A DNA stretch of 64,000 nt, taken from positions 106,911 to 170,910 of the forward strand of contig NZ_BOPH01000068.1 in the NCBI RefSeq assembly GCF_016863655.1. The letters are read 5' to 3'. Made by a program: the position numbers and the translations under genes. The notes under the pieces are model-generated. The model was not told where the DNA came from, ran no database searches, and saw nothing but the letters and a program-made list of their open reading frames with translations. Positions 1 through 8,103 of this stretch are shown here, piece after piece; position 1 is the first letter of the stretch, and every line of letters starts with the position of its first letter. The DNA is from Virgisporangium ochraceum. GTDB lineage: Bacteria; Actinomycetota; Actinomycetes; Mycobacteriales; Micromonosporaceae.

Positions 1-939
1 CACGGCCAGGGCCGAGCCCGCCACCACGCCCACGACGCAGGCCGGCACGCCTACGACCAGGACCTGTACCGCGTAGACGGCCACCACCTGCGCCGGCGAG
101 AACCCGAGCGCCTTCTGGACGCCGATCGCCCGGTACCCGGCCACCACCGCCCCGGCGACCACGTTGACGACGATCAACGTCGACATCACCAGCCCGAGGA
201 CCGCGAACGCCACCACGAACGGGACCATCGGCTTGAGCGCCTCGTTGGTGCGCAGCTTCACGGCGAGGTACGACGACGAGCCGGTGAGCGCACCGTCGGG
301 CAGGCCGGCGGTCGCACCGGCCAGGCCCGCCCGGACGTCGTCGTCGGTGTCGGCGGACGCGAACCGGTACAGCATCTGCCACCCGGTCGGGGAGCCGAAC
401 TGCCCGGGCCACACCCACGCGCCCGCGGTGGCCGTGACCGACTCGGCGAACCCGACGATCCGCAACGACGTGCCGTTCACGGTGACCGTGCCGCCGACCT
501 TCCAGGTCTGGCTGCCGGTGCGCACGTGGTCGCGCGCCAGCACGATCTGGCCCGACCCGGTGAGCCACCCACCCTCGTCGACATGCAGCCGGTCGACGGA
601 CCCGCCGGGATCGGCGCGGCCGACGACGAGGCCGGCCGGCAGGCGCGCGTTCCGGTCGCCGACGATCATCGCGCTCACCGCCTCGAAGGGCCCGGCGGCC
701 GCGGCCACTCCCGGCCGCGTGGCGGTGGCGGCGAGGTCGGTGGTGTTCGTGGACGGGTCGAAGCCCGCCGTCGCGTGCGCGCCGCGCAGCCGTGCGAACG
801 CCGAGTCGAAGGGCGCCGACGACGCGACGAGCAGCCCGATGGCGAGCACCGTGGTGGCGCTGGTCAGCAGCACGACGGTCCCGATGACAAGGCTCTGCAG
901 CCGGCGCCTGCGCACGGCCGCGAGCGCGACGGCGATCAC
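1..939 (-). CDS. FtsX/MacB-type ABC transporter permease (3' end outside window)
   Basis: The reading frame is open from a GTG at 939 to the window edge without a stop, so the C-terminal part is missing. The start overlaps the stop of the upstream ATPase gene by 4 bases (GTGA), which implies translational coupling. The product begins with basic residues and a hydrophobic helix (LVIGTVVLLTSATTVLAIG), followed by a long extracytoplasmic region. Near the visible end come further helices with the FtsX-like stretch AIGVQKALGFSPAQVVAVYA. That layout, one N-terminal helix, a large periplasm-type domain and then C-terminal helices, is typical of MacB/FtsX permeases. With its ATPase partner it should form an exporter or mechanotransmission complex. 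Substrate cannot be told. Confidence 0.85.
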   Translation of the reverse strand, partial: MIAVALAAVRRRRLQSLVIGTVVLLTSATTVLAIGLLVASSAPFDSAFARLRGAHATAGFDPSTNTTDLAATATRPGVAAAAGPFEAVSAMIVGDRNARLPAGLVVGRADPGGSVDRLHVDEGGWLTGSGQIVLARDHVRTGSQTWKVGGTVTVNGTSLRIVGFAESVTATAGAWVWPGQFGSPTGWQMLYRFASADTDDDVRAGLAGATAGLPDGALTGSSSYLAVKLRTNEALKPMVPFVVAFAVLGLVMSTLIVVNVVAGAVVAGYRAIGVQKALGFSPAQVVAVYAVQVLVVGVPACVVGVVAGSALAV

Positions 940-1604
940 GGCGCGACCTGCCCGTCGCGGACCTCGACCGTTCTCGTCGCGCACCGCGCGGCGAGGGACG
1001 GGTCGTGGGTGACCAGCACGACCGTCTGGCCGCCCCGGTTGAGGTCGCGGAGGAGGTCGCAGATCTGGTCGCCGGCGTGGGCGTCGACGGCGCCGGTGGG
1101 TTCGTCGGCGAGCAGCAGCGGCGGACGGTTGACCAGCGCCCGGGCCACCGCCACCCGCTGCCGCTCGCCACCCGACAACCGCGCCGGGTACGCGTCGGCG
1201 CGGGCGGCGATGCCCAGCGAGTCGAGCAGATCGTCGGCGCGGGCGCGGGCGGCCCTGCGCGGCGTGCCGGCCAGGTGCGCCGGCAGGAGCACGTTGTCGC
1301 GGGCGGTCAGCTCGTCGAGCAGGTGGAAGAACTGGAACACGATGCCGATGTGCCGGCGCCGGAACCGGGCCAGCGCCGTCTCCGACAGGCCGGTGAGGTC
1401 GGTGCCGGCCACCTCGACCCGGCCCTCGGTGGGCCGGTCGAGGCCCGCGATGAGGTTGAGGAGCGTCGACTTCCCGCTGCCCGAGGGCCCCATCACCGCG
1501 ACCGCCTCGCCCGGGGCGACGGTGAGGTCGACGCCGTGCAGCGCCGGCGGCCCGGCCGAGTCGTACCGCTTGCCGACCGCTCGGATGTTCACCAGTTCGC
1601 TCAT
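936..1604 (-). CDS. ABC transporter ATP-binding protein, MacB/LolD family
   Basis: This is a 222-residue ATPase with Walker A GPSGSGKST near residue 40, the Q-loop in GIVFQFFHLL, the signature LSGGERQRVAVARAL near 143 and Walker B LLLADEPTGAVD. The ATG start at 1604 has no competing upstream start of quality. The LolD/MacB subfamily is recognised from ADEPTGAVD and the FQFFHLL(D)ELTARDNV region. It is the energy-coupling partner of the overlapping permease gene. It lies divergent from the two-component system that starts at 1735, which often controls such exporters; that regulatory link is inference. Confidence 0.95.
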   Translation of the reverse strand: MSELVNIRAVGKRYDSAGPPALHGVDLTVAPGEAVAVMGPSGSGKSTLLNLIAGLDRPTEGRVEVAGTDLTGLSETALARFRRRHIGIVFQFFHLLDELTARDNVLLPAHLAGTPRRAARARADDLLDSLGIAARADAYPARLSGGERQRVAVARALVNRPPLLLADEPTGAVDAHAGDQICDLLRDLNRGGQTVVLVTHDPSLAARCATRTVEVRDGQVAP

Positions 1605-1734
1605 GCCGACAGTTCTATTGCCGTGGTCGCCGCCGCGGATCGGGCGCGAGGTTGGCGCGGGGTACAGCGATCCGATGACCCGCGGCGCGGGTCATCCGTG
1701 CGATGTAGGCGTCACGGCGGAGGTGGGGACGGGC

Positions 1735-3132
1735 GTGGCTGCGCAGAATGGGTGCGTGCCTCCGATCCTCCGCCGCCTGCCGTGGCCCGACCTGGCGCTC
1801 GTCGCCGGTCTGGCCGTGGCCGTGGTGCTGTTCGAGGTCTTCTCGCCCGACTTCCTCCGGGAGGTGGGCGGCGACGCTCCCGCGGCACCCGTCGGACCCG
1901 GGCCGGTCAGGGAGCCCGACGGATGCTGCCGGACCGTCGACGACCGGTCGTGGGGGCTCCTGCTGCTCGCGACGGCGTTGATCACCGGTCCGCTGGTCGT
2001 GCGCCGGCGCTGGCCGCTCGTCTGCTTCGCCGTGCAGTACCCGGCCCTGCTGGCCGCACAGGCCGCCAGCAACGTGCCGGCGCTGCTCGCGGTGCTGGTC
2101 GGGGCGTACTCGGTGGCCGCGTACCTGCCGGCGGTGCTGTCGATGGGCGTGCTCGTGGGCACCGCCGCGGTCACGGCGTCGATCGAGAGCGAGACGTGGC
2201 CGCGGGTGCCCGGTACGGCCGGCGTGTTCGTGATCCTCGTGCCGATCGGGCTCACCGGCATCGCGATCCGGGCCGCCCGGGGGCGTGCGGAGGCGTCACA
2301 GCAGCGGGCCGCCGCGTTGGAACGCGAGCAGAGCGCGGCCACGCGGTTGGCCCTGGAGCTGGAGCGCGCCCGCATCGCGCGTGAGCTGCACGACGTCGTG
2401 AGCCACCACGTGAGCGTGATGACGATCCAGGCCGGCGCGGCGGGCAAGGTGCTCGACCAGCGGCCCGAGCTGGCCCGTATCGCGCTGGCCGCGATCGAGG
2501 ACAGCGGCCGGGAGACCATGGCCGAACTGCGCCACCTGCTCGGCGCCCTGGCACCCGGTGCGGCCCAGGTCGACGAGGACCTGCTCCACCCGCAGCCCGG
2601 CCTGGCACAGCTCGACGCGCTCGTCGCGACCGTGCGGCAGGCCGGCCAGCCGGTGTCGCTGTCCACCACGGAGGTGGAGCTGTCGCGGGGCATGGACCTG
2701 GCCGCGTACCGGGTCGTGCAGGAGGCGTTGACCAACGCGTTGCGGCACGCGCCGGGCGCCCGTACGCGGGTCGAGCTCACCGTCGACGAGGCCGACCTCG
2801 TCATCGACGTCACCAACGACGAGGCACCGGCGCCACCGGCGGGCAGGCCCGCATCGGAGCCGCCCGGAACCAGGGCCGGATCGGAGGCGCGGGGGAGCAT
2901 GGCCGGGTGGGAGGGGCGGGAGAACATGGCCGGATCCGAGATGCCGGCGGCCAGGGCCGGGTCGGAGGTGCCGGACGACAGGGCCGGGGCGGAGGCGGCC
3001 ACGAACGGCTCGGGGTCGGGACTGCTCGGGCTGGCCGAGCGGCTGCGGCTGTACCACGGCGTGCTGGAGACCGGCCGGCGTCCCGGCGGCGGCTTCCGGG
3101 TGCGCGCCCGCCTACCGATGGAGGAGCTGTGA
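1735..3132 (+). CDS. Sensor histidine kinase, DesK/NarL (HisKA_3) type
   Basis: The N-terminal part has several membrane segments (from WPDLALVAGLAVAVVLF to VIPIGLTGIAI-like helices). The dimerisation helix follows, with phospho-acceptor His219 in ARELHDVVSHHVSVM, then the ATPase N-box EALTNALRHAPG near residue 330. The G-box GSGLLGLAERL is near the C-terminus. A GTG at 1735 with GGAGG 11 bases upstream was chosen; GTG 1756 is an alternative with no clear ribosome site. Between the DVTND motif and the G-box lies an odd insertion of six 9-residue repeats (residues 368-421), where the ATP lid should be. The stop overlaps the regulator start by 4 bases. The two likely form one signalling pair. 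Confidence 0.93.
   Translation: MAAQNGCVPPILRRLPWPDLALVAGLAVAVVLFEVFSPDFLREVGGDAPAAPVGPGPVREPDGCCRTVDDRSWGLLLLATALITGPLVVRRRWPLVCFAVQYPALLAAQAASNVPALLAVLVGAYSVAAYLPAVLSMGVLVGTAAVTASIESETWPRVPGTAGVFVILVPIGLTGIAIRAARGRAEASQQRAAALEREQSAATRLALELERARIARELHDVVSHHVSVMTIQAGAAGKVLDQRPELARIALAAIEDSGRETMAELRHLLGALAPGAAQVDEDLLHPQPGLAQLDALVATVRQAGQPVSLSTTEVELSRGMDLAAYRVVQEALTNALRHAPGARTRVELTVDEADLVIDVTNDEAPAPPAGRPASEPPGTRAGSEARGSMAGWEGRENMAGSEMPAARAGSEVPDDRAGAEAATNGSGSGLLGLAERLRLYHGVLETGRRPGGGFRVRARLPMEEL
2836..2997 (+). repeat. 27-bp tandem repeat (six units) inside the kinase ATP lid
   Basis: Six in-frame 27-bp units encode 9-residue repeats of the kind PAGRPASEP, PGTRAGSEA, RGSMAGWEG, RENMAGSEM, PAARAGSEV, PDDRAGAEA. 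The units share the core (R/M)AGSE. They sit between the DVTND and GSGLLG motifs of the kinase. The unit length being a multiple of three keeps the frame open through expansions or contractions. Confidence 0.9.
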
Positions 3133-3803
3133 CGAGGGTGGTCATCGCCGACGACCAGGCGCTCGTCCGGTCGGGCTTCACCATGATCCTCAACGCCGCG
3201 GGTGTCGAGGTGGTGGGCGAGGCCGCCGACGGGGCCGAGGCGGTGTCGGCGACGCGGCGGCTGCGTCCCGACGTGGTGCTCATGGACGTGCGTATGCCCG
3301 AGGTCGACGGGTTGGAGGCCACCCGGCGGATCCTGGCCGACCCGCCCCTGGCCGCCGACGGTGGTCCGGTGCGGATCCTGATCCTGACCACGTTCGACCT
3401 CGACCGGTACGTGTACGCCGCGCTCACCGCCGGGGCCAGCGGGTTCCTGCTCAAGGACGTCACGCCCGATCACCTGGTGCACGCGGTGCGGCTGGTCCGC
3501 GACGGCGACGCGTTGCTGGCGCCGACGATCACGCGGCGCCTCGTCGAGCGGTTCGCCCGTGTCGATCCCGACCGGTCGGCGCTGCACCGCGACCTCGCCG
3601 GCCTCACCCCGCGCGAACTGGAGGTGCTCACGCTGCTCGCCGGCGGCCTCAGCAACACCGAACTGGCCGGCGCGCTGCACCTGAGCGAGGCGACGGTCAA
3701 GACCCACATCACCCGCATCCTCACCAAGCTGCAGCTGCGTGACCGGGTGCAGGCGGTCGTCGTCGCCTACGAGACGGGACTGGTGGCACCGGGAAGGAGG
3801 TGA
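3129..3803 (+). CDS. NarL/FixJ-family response regulator
   Basis: The 224-residue product has a receiver domain with the acidic pocket (IADDQ at the N-terminus) and the phospho-acceptor Asp in VVLMDVRMPEVDG. The switch/Lys region is GFLLKDVTPD. A LuxR-type HTH follows at the C-terminus (LTPRELEVLTLLAGGLSNTEL...EATVKTHI). The GTG start at 3129 overlaps the kinase stop (GTGA), so the two are co-translated. Targets are not shown by the sequence; the flanking ABC exporter genes on both sides are natural candidates. Confidence 0.95.
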   Translation: MTRVVIADDQALVRSGFTMILNAAGVEVVGEAADGAEAVSATRRLRPDVVLMDVRMPEVDGLEATRRILADPPLAADGGPVRILILTTFDLDRYVYAALTAGASGFLLKDVTPDHLVHAVRLVRDGDALLAPTITRRLVERFARVDPDRSALHRDLAGLTPRELEVLTLLAGGLSNTELAGALHLSEATVKTHITRILTKLQLRDRVQAVVVAYETGLVAPGRR

Positions 3804-3822
3804 CTACTACGCGGTGTAGTAG
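3804..3822. promoter_or_regulatory. Inverted repeat operator candidate upstream of ABC exporter
   Basis: CTACTAC (3804-3810) and GTAGTAG (3816-3822) are perfect 7-base inverted arms around a 5-base spacer. The repeat lies 9 bases upstream of the GTG at 3832, immediately after the response regulator stop. Size and symmetry fit a dimeric repressor site of TetR, GntR or PadR type. No such regulator is encoded next to it. The position so close to the start suggests a short or leaderless transcript that the bound protein would block. Confidence 0.55.
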
Positions 3823-3831
3823 ATTGCGGGG

Positions 3832-4785
3832 GTGGCACTCGACGTCGACTCGGTGGTTGTCCGGTACGGCGACACCACCGCGGTGGACGGGGCGTCGTTC
3901 GCGCTCGACGGGGGCCGGGTGCTCGCCCTGCTCGGGCCCAACGGCGCCGGCAAGACGAGCCTGCTGCGGGTGTGCGAGGGCTTCCGGCGCCCGGACGCCG
4001 GGCGGGTCACGACGCTGGGCCTCGACCCGTACGCCGCCCGCGACCGGCTGATGCCCCGGGTCGGCATCATGCCCCAGGGCGGTGCCGTGCACCCGATGGC
4101 CCGGGCCGGCGAGCTGCTGCGGCTGTTCGCGTCGTACGCCGCCGACCCGGTCGACCCCGCCTACCTGGCACGCACGCTGGAGCTCGGCGACGACGTGCTG
4201 CGGCGCCAGTGCCGGCGGCTGTCCGGCGGCGAACTGCAGCGGCTCGCGCTGGCGCTGGCGATCGTCGGGCGGCCCGAGCTCGTGTTCCTCGACGAGCCCA
4301 CGGCCGGCATGGACGTCGAGGCCCGGCACACCACGTGGGCGGTCATCGGGCAGCTGCGGTCGGCCGGCGTGTCGGTGCTGCTCACCACGCACCTGCTCGA
4401 CGAGGCGGAACGGCTCGCCGACGACGTGGTGATCGTCGACCGGGGACGGGTGGTCGCCGCCGGAACGCCCGCGGAGCTGACCGCCGCGGCCGGGATCGAC
4501 CGGCTGACCATCCACGCCGATCCGGGACTGCCTGTCGGCGACATCGCCGGCACCATCACCGGCACCATCGCCGGCACCATCGCCGGCTGCGTCGTCACCG
4601 AGGCGGCGGAGACGCCCGGGAGGTACACAGTGGACAGTCCACAAGGGACGGTCGACGCAGCGGCCGCGGCCGCGGTGCTCGCGTGGTTCGCCCGACAGGG
4701 CGCGCACGTCACCGGGGTGCACAGCCAGCGGCGCACCCTGGAGGACGTGTTCCTCGCGCTCACAAGCCGGCGGGCCGGGCGGTGA
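3832..4785 (+). CDS. ABC transporter ATP-binding protein (drug/antibiotic exporter type)
   Basis: The 317-residue ATPase has Walker A GPNGAGKTS near residue 40, signature LSGGELQRLALALAI near 137, Walker B LVFLDEPTAGMD and switch TTHLLDEAERLADD. The length and C-terminal extension match the DrrA/CcmA-like exporter ATPases. The extension carries four 12-bp tandem repeats encoding IAGT/ITGT units. The GTG start at 3832 is preceded by an inverted-repeat operator candidate. Its stop overlaps the permease gene by 4 bases. The pair likely exports a small hydrophobic compound; the substrate is unknown. Confidence 0.93.
   Translation: MALDVDSVVVRYGDTTAVDGASFALDGGRVLALLGPNGAGKTSLLRVCEGFRRPDAGRVTTLGLDPYAARDRLMPRVGIMPQGGAVHPMARAGELLRLFASYAADPVDPAYLARTLELGDDVLRRQCRRLSGGELQRLALALAIVGRPELVFLDEPTAGMDVEARHTTWAVIGQLRSAGVSVLLTTHLLDEAERLADDVVIVDRGRVVAAGTPAELTAAAGIDRLTIHADPGLPVGDIAGTITGTIAGTIAGCVVTEAAETPGRYTVDSPQGTVDAAAAAAVLAWFARQGAHVTGVHSQRRTLEDVFLALTSRRAGR
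4543..4590 (+). repeat. 12-bp tandem repeat (four units) in ABC ATPase gene
   Basis: Four units of the form ATCGCCGGCACC run from 4543 to 4590, the second with A for G and the last changed at its end. They encode IAGT-ITGT-IAGT-IAGC in the C-terminal extension after the nucleotide-binding domain. The repeat keeps the reading frame. Confidence 0.9.
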
Positions 4786-5549
4786 CGGGCCCGAACGTGA
4801 ACCCGTTCACTCCCGCGCCCGGCCGGGCGCCGGCGCACCTGCTGCTCCTGCGTCACGCCCGCTTCGAGCTGGTGATCAACGCGCGGCGCGCCGAGGCGCT
4901 CGTGCTCAGCCTGGGCGTGCCGATCCTCGGCCTGCTCGCCGTCGTGCACACGGCGGTCATCAGCCTGCCCGGCGACGACCGGGCCGGATACGTCGTGCCC
5001 GGCGTGATCGCCCTGACCACGCTGTCGACGGCGTTCACCGGGCAGGCGATCTCGGTCGGGTACGAGCGCTTCTACGGCGCGCTCGCCCGCCTCGGCGCGT
5101 CGTCGTTGACCCGCACCGGGCTCGTCGCCGGCAAGACCCTCGCCACGCTGGTGCTGGTGCTGGCCCAGGCGCTCGTGGTGGCGCTCGTCGGGCTCGCCGT
5201 CGGCTGGCGTCCGCAGGTCGGCCACCTCGTGGCGGCGGTCGCGGCCACCCTCCTCGCGACGGCCGCGTACTGCGGGTTCGCCCTGGTGCTCGCGAGCCTC
5301 ACCCGCCCGGAAGCGACCACGGCCGGTGCGACGCTGGTCTACGCGGTGCTCCTCGTCGGCGGCGGCACCCTCTTCCCGGCGCCGGACCTCGGTGGCGCCG
5401 AGTACCTGGTCCCGGTCACCGCGCATGCCACCGTGCTGCGGGCCGCACTCACCGACGGCATGGCCGCCGACGGCCTCGCGTGGCTCTCGCTCGCGGCGTG
5501 GTCGGTGGTCGCGGTGGTCGCGGCCCGGCGCGCGTTCCGATGGGACTGA
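4782..5549 (+). CDS. ABC-2 type transporter permease
   Basis: The 255-residue membrane protein has about six hydrophobic helices, for example LVLSLGVPILGLLAVVHTA and TLATLVLVLAQALVVALVGLAV. It also has the ABC-2 family feature of a conserved loop after the second helix (YERFYGALARLGASS). The GTG start at 4782 overlaps the ATPase stop, giving a tight two-gene exporter operon. Its stop codon lies within the first unit of a 15-bp tandem repeat that continues into the convergent lacI-type gene. Confidence 0.9.
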   Translation: MTGPNVNPFTPAPGRAPAHLLLLRHARFELVINARRAEALVLSLGVPILGLLAVVHTAVISLPGDDRAGYVVPGVIALTTLSTAFTGQAISVGYERFYGALARLGASSLTRTGLVAGKTLATLVLVLAQALVVALVGLAVGWRPQVGHLVAAVAATLLATAAYCGFALVLASLTRPEATTAGATLVYAVLLVGGGTLFPAPDLGGAEYLVPVTAHATVLRAALTDGMAADGLAWLSLAAWSVVAVVAARRAFRWD

Positions 5550-5595
5550 CTCCGATGGGACTGACTCAGATGGGACTGACTCAGATGGGACTGAC
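5536..5595. repeat. 15-bp tandem repeat (four units) across two convergent stop codons
   Basis: Units of TCCGATGGGACTGAC type begin at 5536, 5551, 5566 and 5581; the later two begin TCA instead of TCC. The first unit contains the stop of the permease gene. The last contains the stop of the LacI-family gene on the other strand. Each unit repeats the TGA, so the permease stop is effectively quadruplicated in frame. Confidence 0.92.
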
Positions 5596-6579
5596 AGAGT
5601 CGCGCTCGACGATCACCGGTGGCAGGAGCCGCGTCTCCGGTGGGGTCGCGACCGGGCTGTCGAGCAGGCGCATCGCCATCGTGACCGCGAGCGTGCCGAC
5701 CTCGTGGGCCGGGATCTCCGCGGTGGTGAGCCGCACCGGCAGCGGCGGTACGGCGTCGCGCGGGCACACGGCGACCACGGACACGTCCTCCGGAACCCGC
5801 CGGCCGTCGACGCGCAGCAGGTCGAGCAGCGGCATCAGCGCGGCCTCGTTGTGCACCACCAGGCCGGTGACGTCGGGGCCGATGCGGTCGAGGCAGTCGC
5901 GGACGCCGGCGCGGCTCGGATCGCAGGGCTCGGCGACCACGTCGGCGCCGAGCGCGCCGACCGCCGCGGTGAACCCGGTGAGGAAGCGGTTCGCGTAGCT
6001 GGTGCCGCGCTGGTAGACGCCCGGTGCCGGGCCGACCAGCGCGATCCGTCGATGTCCGCGGCCGGCCAGGTGCTCGACGCAGGCCCGGGCGGTGGCCTCG
6101 AAGTCGAGGTCGACGCAGGTCAGCCCCGTCGGCTCGGACGGCAGCCCGATCAGCACCGACGGCTGGCGCAGCTTGAGCAGCGCGGGCACGCGGGCGTCGT
6201 CGCTCTCCACGTCCATCACGATCAACGCGTCGACCATCGCGCCGCCCGCGACGCGCTGGAGCCCGGCGGTGCCCTCGTCCTTGGTCAGCAGGAGGACGTC
6301 GTAGCTGTGCTCCCGCGCGGCCGTGACCACGGCGGTGACGAACTCCATGATCACCGGAACGTTGATGTCGGAGCGCAGCGGCGCGACCAGGGCCAGGACG
6401 CTCGACCGGCTGCTCGCGAGCGCCCGCGCGCCGGCGTGCGGGTGGTAGCCGAGCTCGGCGATGGCCGCCGCGACACGCTCCCGGGTGGCGGGTGAGATGG
6501 GCCGCCGACCGCTCAGGGCGTAGGACACCGTGCTGGTGGACACCCCGGCGGCGCGCGCCACGTCGTCGATCGTGACCAC
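5581..6579 (-). CDS. LacI-family transcriptional regulator
   Basis: The 332-residue product starts with a LacI helix-turn-helix and hinge (TIDDVARAAGVSTSTVSYAL...RERVAAAIAELGYHP). A periplasmic-binding-protein-like effector domain follows (VLALVAPL... to the C-terminus). GTG 6579 was chosen because it places the HTH at the extreme N-terminus as is normal for the family; a longer frame upstream lacks similarity. The gene is divergent from the sugar importer operon, and near-perfect LacI-type palindromes lie between them. It is therefore the likely local repressor, responding to an imported oligosaccharide. Confidence 0.94.
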   Translation of the reverse strand: MVTIDDVARAAGVSTSTVSYALSGRRPISPATRERVAAAIAELGYHPHAGARALASSRSSVLALVAPLRSDINVPVIMEFVTAVVTAAREHSYDVLLLTKDEGTAGLQRVAGGAMVDALIVMDVESDDARVPALLKLRQPSVLIGLPSEPTGLTCVDLDFEATARACVEHLAGRGHRRIALVGPAPGVYQRGTSYANRFLTGFTAAVGALGADVVAEPCDPSRAGVRDCLDRIGPDVTGLVVHNEAALMPLLDLLRVDGRRVPEDVSVVAVCPRDAVPPLPVRLTTAEIPAHEVGTLAVTMAMRLLDSPVATPPETRLLPPVIVERDSVSPI

Positions 6580-6671
6580 GGTTACGCACTGTAAGCCGAG
6601 TCGGCCATGGTGGCAATGGGGGCGGTGATGATCACGCTCGGTAAAAGTTAGGAAATCTGCCGTACACGCCG

Positions 6672-6701
6672 TTGACACCGAACGGCCCCCCTCCCTAGCG
6701 T
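6672..6701 (+). promoter_or_regulatory. Promoter of the sugar importer operon
   Basis: TTGACA at 6672-6677 matches the -35 consensus exactly. TAGCGT at 6696-6701 is an acceptable actinobacterial -10, with an 18-base spacer. The transcript would start just before or within the first LacI-type operator, so bound repressor would block initiation. Confidence 0.65.
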
Positions 6702-6704
6702 CTG

Positions 6705-6755
6705 CGCAAGCGCTTCGACGCGCGCATTGTCGAAGCGCTTCGACAGCGCTTCGGG
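6705..6755. promoter_or_regulatory. LacI-family operator cluster (three AGCGCTT centres)
   Basis: The central site TGTCGAAGCGCTTCGACA (6728-6745) is a perfect 18-bp palindrome with the CG-centred core normal for LacI-family operators. An imperfect copy centred on AAGCGCTT is at 6708-6715. A third partial site (AGCGCTT) is at 6745-6751, directly abutting the central one. All lie downstream of the predicted -10 and upstream of the 6798 start. Confidence 0.85.
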
Positions 6756-6797
6756 AGGAGCGCCGGCTGAACCAGCTCCCACCGGGAGGACCCCCCC

Positions 6798-8102
6798 ATG
6801 CACCGAACCCGCACTCTCACCCGCACCCTGCTGGCGGTGGCGCTCGCCGCGACCACCGTTCTCTCGGCGTGCGGCGGCTCCGACGACGAAGGCACGGACG
6901 CCAAGAGCCTCACCCTCTGGCACTACGAGGGCCCGACCAGCGCGATGGGCGTCGCCTGGAACCGGGCGATCGAGATCTTCAAGGAGAAGCACCCCGGCGT
7001 GGAGGTGAAGTTCGAGGAGAAGAGCTTCGAACAGATCCAGCAGAGCGCCGGCATGATCCTCAACTCCGACAACGCGCCCGATCTCATGGAGTACAACAAG
7101 GGCAACGCGACCAGCGGCCTGCTGTCCAAGCAGGGCCTGCTCACCGACCTCAGCGGCGAGGCGACGAAGCGCGGCTGGGACAAGAAGCTCAGCGCCAGCC
7201 TGCAGACCACCGCGAAGTACGACGCCGACGGCGTGATGGGCAGCGGCAAGTGGTACGGGGTGCCGAACTACGGCGAGTACGTGATGGTCTACTACAACAA
7301 GGACCTCTTCGCGCAGAAGAACATCGCCGTCCCGAAGACGCTGGCCGAGTTCGAGGCCGCGATGGACACGTTCGCGAAGGGCGGCCAGGTGCCGCTGGCG
7401 ATGGGCGGCGCCGAGTACCCGGCGATGCAGGTGCTGTACTCGTTGGCGCTGTCGAAGGCCAACCGCTCGTGGGTCGACAACTTCCAGCTGTACAAGGGGA
7501 AGTTCGACTTCAAGGGCCCGGAGATGACGTACGGCGCCACCACGTTCTCCGACTGGGTGAAGAAGGGCTACATCAGCAAGGACTCGGCCGGCATCAAGGC
7601 CGAGGACATGGGTGTCGCGTTCACCCAGGGCAGGTTCCCGATCCTGATCTCGGGAAGCTGGTGGTACGGCCGGTTCGCCAAGGAGATCAAGAACTTCCAG
7701 TGGGGCTCGTTCCTGTTCCCGGGCAACAAGCTGCACCCCGGTTCCAGCGGCAACCTGTGGGTGGTGCCGACGAAGTCGAAGGCCAAGAGCCTCGCGTACG
7801 ACTTCATCGACATCACGATGACGCCCGAGATCCAGAACCTGCTCGGCAACAGCGGCGGCGTGCCGGTCGCGGCGGAACCCACCGCGATCACCGACGCCAA
7901 GAGCAAGGAGCTCATCGAGAACTTCAGCACGGTTCTCAAGGACGACGGGCTGGCGTTCTACCCGGACTGGCCCGCGCCCGGCTACTACGACGTGATGGCG
8001 GCCGCGACCCAGGGCCTCATCACCGGCTCGAAGAGCGTCGCGCAGTGGCAGGACGAGGTCGCCAAGCCCTACGACCAGAACCGTTCGGACCTCGGTAAGT
8101 AG
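6798..8102 (+). CDS. Sugar ABC transporter substrate-binding lipoprotein
   Basis: The 434-residue protein begins with a lipoprotein signal peptide (RTLLAVALAATTVLSAC), with the lipobox LSAC giving the lipidated Cys. A MalE-like solute-binding fold follows (LTLWHYEG..., EIFKEKHPGVEVKFEE, WYGVPNYGEYVMVYYNKDLF). The ATG at 6798 follows a GGGAGGA ribosome site. It is the first gene of importer-alpha-xylosidase operon 6798-12229 and would capture the oligosaccharide outside the membrane. No ATPase gene is present, so a shared MsiK-type ATPase elsewhere is expected, as in other actinobacteria. Confidence 0.95.
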   Translation: MHRTRTLTRTLLAVALAATTVLSACGGSDDEGTDAKSLTLWHYEGPTSAMGVAWNRAIEIFKEKHPGVEVKFEEKSFEQIQQSAGMILNSDNAPDLMEYNKGNATSGLLSKQGLLTDLSGEATKRGWDKKLSASLQTTAKYDADGVMGSGKWYGVPNYGEYVMVYYNKDLFAQKNIAVPKTLAEFEAAMDTFAKGGQVPLAMGGAEYPAMQVLYSLALSKANRSWVDNFQLYKGKFDFKGPEMTYGATTFSDWVKKGYISKDSAGIKAEDMGVAFTQGRFPILISGSWWYGRFAKEIKNFQWGSFLFPGNKLHPGSSGNLWVVPTKSKAKSLAYDFIDITMTPEIQNLLGNSGGVPVAAEPTAITDAKSKELIENFSTVLKDDGLAFYPDWPAPGYYDVMAAATQGLITGSKSVAQWQDEVAKPYDQNRSDLGK

Positions 8103-8103
8103 C

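Noticed and set aside
526..1734. Long N-terminal extension in frame with the histidine kinase
   Set aside because: It lies opposite the permease and ATPase genes, has shadow-type Arg/Ala/Pro composition, and the kinase's first membrane helix begins after 1756.
1692..3707. 671-codon minus-strand frame
   Set aside because: Antisense to the two-component genes, whose motifs are intact on the plus strand.
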